Of a DNA stretch of 64,000 bases, positions 60,545 to 64,000 are shown piece by piece (position 1 is the stretch's first letter; each line of letters starts with the position of its first letter). This DNA comes from Sulfurimonas lithotrophica (GTDB lineage: Bacteria; Campylobacterota; Campylobacteria; Campylobacterales; Sulfurimonadaceae), in the NCBI RefSeq assembly GCF_009258225.1, contig NZ_CP043617.1:992001-1056000 (forward strand), in the 5' to 3' direction. The notes under the pieces are model-generated. The model saw only the letters and a program-made list of their open reading frames with translations, had not been told where the DNA came from and searched no databases. The translations under genes were made by a program, and so were the position numbers.

Positions 60545-63500
60545 ATGAAAGTAGTTTTAAATATATTTGGTTCAATGAAAACTATGGCAGTTTTGATGTC
60601 TATTTTTGCTTTTGCAATTGGATATGCAACATTTGTAGAAAATGATTTTGGAACCATCACGGCAAAAGCAGAGATATATAATGCAAGATGGTTTGAGATT
60701 TTACTTGGACTCTTAACTATAAATTTAATCATAAACATTATAAGATTTAAGATGTTTAGTATGAAAAAAGCATCTATACTTATGTTTCATTTAGCTTTTA
60801 TTGTAATTATAATCGGTGCAGCCGTTACGCGTTATATCGGTTATGAAGGTACTATGCATATTCGTGAAGGTTATAGTTCAAATACAATGCTAAGTGCCGA
60901 TACATACTTTAGCGTAAGTGCTAGTATTGATGGTAAAACTGCAACCAGTGAGGAGAGTATATACTTATCAAAACGCTCTCAAAACTCTCTAAGCTCTAGC
61001 CTAAATATAGCGGGAAAAGAGGTAGATGTTAAACTGGTAAGATATATTCCTGATGTTATTGAAGCTTTAGAAGAAGCTAAAGACGGAGTAGCTACTTTAG
61101 ATATGATGGTAACGGGTAGCGGTTCAGGTGAGCCATTGATTCTTAAAGAGGGTGAATATTATGAGTTTCCATCATATGTCTTAGATTTTAACTCAGGTGC
61201 AAATTTTACAAAAGATGTTATAAAAATATATGTAGAAGATACAAAACTCTATCTAAACCATACAAAAACTTTAAATACACTCAGTATGGATACTCAACAA
61301 AATTCTGAAATAAATGCAAGTGAAAAAAGTCTTTTTAATACAAGAATATTATATACAAGTAACGATATCGGGGGATTTGTTTTAAAAAAATTTTATCCCA
61401 GTGCTAAGAAAAAACTTATATCAAACCCTAATGCATCCGCACAACAACCAGGTTTAGATGCACTTGTATTTGACGTAAACGTAGATGGTAAAAGTAAAGA
61501 AGTTTATGTATTTGGACAAGCCGGACGTAAAGCAAAAGAGACACATGACATAATCAACGGTGTAGATGTGCATCTGTCATACGGTGCTAAAAAACTTACT
61601 TTACCTTTTTCTATACATTTAAACGATTTTCAACTTGAGCGTTATCCGGGATCTATGAGCCCATCTTCATATGCCAGCGAAGTTGAGTTGATTGATAATG
61701 AAAAAAATATAAAAATGCCGTATAGGATTTATATGAATAATATTTTACAACATAGAGGTTATAGGTTTTTTCAATCATCTTACGATCAAGATGAAAAAGG
61801 CACTATTCTTTCGGTAAATAACGATCCGGGTACCTTGCCTACTTATATAGGTTACTTTTTCTTGTTTTTAGGTATGACTTGGTCATTATTCTCTAAACAT
61901 AACAGGTTTGCCGCACTTTCAAATAAAGCTAAAAAAGCTTCCCAAAAACATTTTGCTTCAATACTTTTATCATTGGGACTTGCATTTAGCGTTACTCCTT
62001 CATATGCAGATGATTTAGCACCTAAATTAAAAACCGTAGTTAGTTTTGACAAAGAACATGCACAAGAGTTCGGAAAACTAGTACTTCAAGACAGCGGTGG
62101 TAGAATGAAGCCTATCGATACATTATCCACTGAAATACTTGCAAAACTAAGCAAATCTGCCAATTTAAAAATCGGTGAATATAAGCTTACTCCTACTCAG
62201 GTTATTTTAGGTATGATGATTAAACCCGATGAGTACAGAGATATAAAAATGATACGTACAAAAAAAGAAGAGATAAATAAAATTTTATCTGTTAAAGAAG
62301 ACGCAAAATATGCTTCTTTTTCTCAGTTCTTTACGGATTCCGCAAATATAAGAGGATATAAACTGGCTCAATACGTAGAAGAAGCCGTTAGAAAACAACC
62401 AAAACACAGAAATCAATTTGACAAAGATATATTACAAGTTGATGAAAGAGTAAATATAGCTTATTCTGTATATACGGGTGCACTATTAAAGATATGGCCG
62501 AAACCTAGTGATATGAATAATAAATGGTTTGCAAGTATAGAAGCACTTCAAACTTTTTCTGCGGAAGATTCTTCTAAAGTCAGAGAGATAGCTTTTGCAT
62601 ATTTTTCATCCGTAGATACCGGTATTAAAACCGGTGATTGGAGTAGTGCAAATGATGCTCTTGCAAAAATAGCTGAATATCAAAAATTTTACGGTCAAGA
62701 AGTATATCCTAGTAAAAATAGAATAGAAGCAGAAATTTTTTACAATAAAGCAAATATTTTTGAAAGACTCTATCCTTTATATCTTTTGGTAGGGTTTGTA
62801 CTTTTAGTTTTTAGTTTTATTAAAATAATAAACCATGATTTTAAACTTGGAATTGTTGCCAAGTCTTCATTATGGTTATTAATACTGTTTTTTATAATTC
62901 ATACTATCGGTTTGGGTATTCGTTGGTATATATCGGGTCATGCCCCTTGGTCAAACGGATATGAGTCTATGATATATATTGGATGGGCTACGGTTTTAGC
63001 AGGTTTTCTTTTCTCAAAGCATTCCCCTTTAACTATGGCTTCGACCGCGATATTAACAGGATTAATACTTTTTGTAGCACATTTAAACTGGATGGATCCG
63101 CAAGTTACAAACTTGGTTCCTGTACTAAAGTCGTACTGGTTAAGCATCCATGTTGCCACTATTACTGCTAGTTACGGATTTTTAGGTCTTGGTGCATTGC
63201 TTGGTTTTGTAGCTATTATTTTATTTATTTTAAAAACACAAAAAAATGATGCAAAAATTTCAAACTCTATTAAAGAGTTAAATGCCATAAATGAAATGAG
63301 TTTAATGATTGGTCTTGCACTTCTTACGATGGGTAACTTCCTTGGCGGTGTTTGGGCAAATGAGTCTTGGGGACGCTATTGGGGATGGGATCCAAAAGAA
63401 ACATGGGCATTGGTAACTATATTGTTGTATGCGGTGGTTGTGCATCTGAGATTCATTAAAGCATTATACAGCGAGTTTAACTTCGCAGTTATCTCACTTC

Positions 63501-63670
63501 TAAGTTATTCAAGTGTTATTATGACTTACTTTGGAGTAAACTACTATCTTGCAGGTCTTCACTCTTATGCAAAAGGTGATCCTGTTCCTATTCCTGATTT
63601 TGTTCCTGTAACATATCTTGTTATAGGTATAGTTATAGCGCTCGCATTTAGAAATAGAAAGCTGGCATAA
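60545..63670 (+). CDS. ccsBA: Fused cytochrome c synthase CcsBA (System II)
   Basis: 1,041-residue membrane protein that exports haem and ligates it to CxxCH sites of apocytochromes. N-terminal ResB/CcsB part: four spans and a large periplasmic domain (SMKTMAVLMSIFAFAIGYAT near the start). Middle periplasmic region from about 480 (SVTPSYADDLAP). C-terminal CcsA part with WWD domain GVWANESWGRYWGWDPKETW and ligand histidines in adjacent spans. Fusion of CcsB and CcsA is typical of Campylobacterota. It serves the cytochromes encoded at 29.3, 37.5 and 58.2 kb. Confidence 0.95.
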   Translation: MKVVLNIFGSMKTMAVLMSIFAFAIGYATFVENDFGTITAKAEIYNARWFEILLGLLTINLIINIIRFKMFSMKKASILMFHLAFIVIIIGAAVTRYIGYEGTMHIREGYSSNTMLSADTYFSVSASIDGKTATSEESIYLSKRSQNSLSSSLNIAGKEVDVKLVRYIPDVIEALEEAKDGVATLDMMVTGSGSGEPLILKEGEYYEFPSYVLDFNSGANFTKDVIKIYVEDTKLYLNHTKTLNTLSMDTQQNSEINASEKSLFNTRILYTSNDIGGFVLKKFYPSAKKKLISNPNASAQQPGLDALVFDVNVDGKSKEVYVFGQAGRKAKETHDIINGVDVHLSYGAKKLTLPFSIHLNDFQLERYPGSMSPSSYASEVELIDNEKNIKMPYRIYMNNILQHRGYRFFQSSYDQDEKGTILSVNNDPGTLPTYIGYFFLFLGMTWSLFSKHNRFAALSNKAKKASQKHFASILLSLGLAFSVTPSYADDLAPKLKTVVSFDKEHAQEFGKLVLQDSGGRMKPIDTLSTEILAKLSKSANLKIGEYKLTPTQVILGMMIKPDEYRDIKMIRTKKEEINKILSVKEDAKYASFSQFFTDSANIRGYKLAQYVEEAVRKQPKHRNQFDKDILQVDERVNIAYSVYTGALLKIWPKPSDMNNKWFASIEALQTFSAEDSSKVREIAFAYFSSVDTGIKTGDWSSANDALAKIAEYQKFYGQEVYPSKNRIEAEIFYNKANIFERLYPLYLLVGFVLLVFSFIKIINHDFKLGIVAKSSLWLLILFFIIHTIGLGIRWYISGHAPWSNGYESMIYIGWATVLAGFLFSKHSPLTMASTAILTGLILFVAHLNWMDPQVTNLVPVLKSYWLSIHVATITASYGFLGLGALLGFVAIILFILKTQKNDAKISNSIKELNAINEMSLMIGLALLTMGNFLGGVWANESWGRYWGWDPKETWALVTILLYAVVVHLRFIKALYSEFNFAVISLLSYSSVIMTYFGVNYYLAGLHSYAKGDPVPIPDFVPVTYLVIGIVIALAFRNRKLA

Positions 63671-63679
63671 AGTAAGAGT

Positions 63680-64000
63680 ATGGATTTTAAAGGTTTTGAT
63701 AAAAAATCATTAACGTTTTTAGAGTCGATTAGACAAAACAATAACAAAGAATGGTTTGAAGCTCATAAAAAAGAGTATGAAGAGTATATTTTAAACCCAT
63801 CACGTCTTTTTGTAGAAGAGATGGGTGAGCATCTGATGGCACTTGAACCGACTCTAAATTTTGAGCCCAAAATAAATAAATCTCTTTTTCGCATCTACCG
63901 CGATACCCGTAGAATGGGTGCAAACAAAGTGCCTCTAAAACACAGAATAGGTTTTGTTTTTTGGCAAGGTGGCGGCAAAAGGCTTCAAAGTTCAGGGTTT
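63680..64000 (+). CDS. DUF2461-family protein, 3' end outside window
   Basis: 107 codons before the window edge. Reads MDFKGFDKKSLTFLESIRQN, then NKEWFEAHKKEYEEYILNP and a block INKSLFRIYRDTRRMGANK with KHRIGFVFW; these match the DUF2461 family (about 220 residues, function unknown, found in bacteria and some fungi). Nine bases after the ccsBA stop, so likely in the same transcript. The C-terminal half is not visible. Confidence 0.82.
   Translation, partial: MDFKGFDKKSLTFLESIRQNNNKEWFEAHKKEYEEYILNPSRLFVEEMGEHLMALEPTLNFEPKINKSLFRIYRDTRRMGANKVPLKHRIGFVFWQGGGKRLQSSGF

Noticed and set aside
1-64000. CRISPR arrays, insertion sequences, tRNA or rRNA genes, riboswitches
   Set aside because: No regular spaced repeats, transposase-like ORFs, cloverleaf-like gaps or long structured leaders were seen; gaps are short and explained by promoters or hairpins.

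Overview
The window is an AT-rich, gene-dense bacterial chromosome segment, most likely from a free-living member of the Campylobacterota close to Sulfurimonas. This rests on several things: the pheT-aroA-ispH-rpsA-serA order; the Csd4/Pgp1-type M14 peptidase with a Gln zinc ligand; histidine kinases with an HQWRQP H-box; a soluble CZB chemoreceptor of the TlpD type; a FlgS-like kinase; a fused CcsBA cytochrome c assembly protein; and promoters that look like an isolated (often TGn-extended) TATAAT without a clear -35. No rRNA, tRNA, CRISPR array, insertion sequence or prophage is visible. Genes are packed with overlaps of 1-20 bases, so there is no intergenic stretch above 300 bases.

Layout. 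1-7.6 kb, plus strand: pheT (5' end outside), aroA, ispH, rpsA, an unknown one-TM protein, serA. 7.7-13.2 kb, minus strand: a tripartite efflux operon (TolC-like, adaptor, then an RND pump split into two coupled genes). 13.4-16.2 kb, plus: a DUF4395 membrane protein, an unknown protein, coaX, hisG, a methyltransferase. 16.2-16.6, minus: a Fur/PerR-type regulator, divergent from a small YceI-like secreted protein. 17.1-21.6 kb, minus: a probable operon of a DUF255 thioredoxin-fold protein, a 33-residue lipoprotein, a PlsC-like acyltransferase, pdxJ and pdxA. 21.7-26.1 kb, plus: two overlapping peptidoglycan carboxypeptidases (M15 and Csd4/Pgp1), dsbD, an AMMECR1 protein. 26.1-29.7 kb: a protoglobin-PsiE fusion, a metallophosphoesterase, lpxB and a monohaem cytochrome c.

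29.7-37.5 kb holds the clearest functional block: a dihydroorotase homologue that has lost its metal ligands, followed by a tightly overlapping peptidoglycan-recycling operon: nagZ, a sodium:solute symporter, a small membrane protein, anmK, amgK, murU and an MltB-type lytic transglycosylase. Together these could release, import and salvage anhydro-MurNAc to UDP-MurNAc, bypassing fosfomycin-sensitive de novo synthesis. The transporter role is inferred.

37.5-55.3 kb is rich in signalling: a dihaem peroxidase, a PAS-GGDEF-EAL membrane protein, a HAD phosphatase, tgt, efp, a PAS-GSDEF-EAL protein paired with a CZB chemoreceptor, an XRE regulator, dnaE, then a four-gene phosphorelay cluster (OmpR-type regulator, kinase, REC plus degenerate GGDEF, REC-HD-GYP plus degenerate GGDEF). 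55.3-64 kb: an M18 aminopeptidase, a FlgS-like kinase, two small unknown proteins, a lipoprotein form of the haem-containing fatty acid cis/trans isomerase, ccsBA, and the start of a DUF2461 gene cut by the window end.

The best candidates for less-described biology are the muropeptide-recycling operon with its candidate alternative permease, the split RND pump, the protoglobin-PsiE fusion, the pseudo-dihydroorotase, and several compact regulatory repeats (12-bp palindrome before the XRE gene, 11-bp-spaced direct repeats before the kinase, palindrome around the efflux -10). Family assignments come from reading motifs in the translations; no database search was possible.
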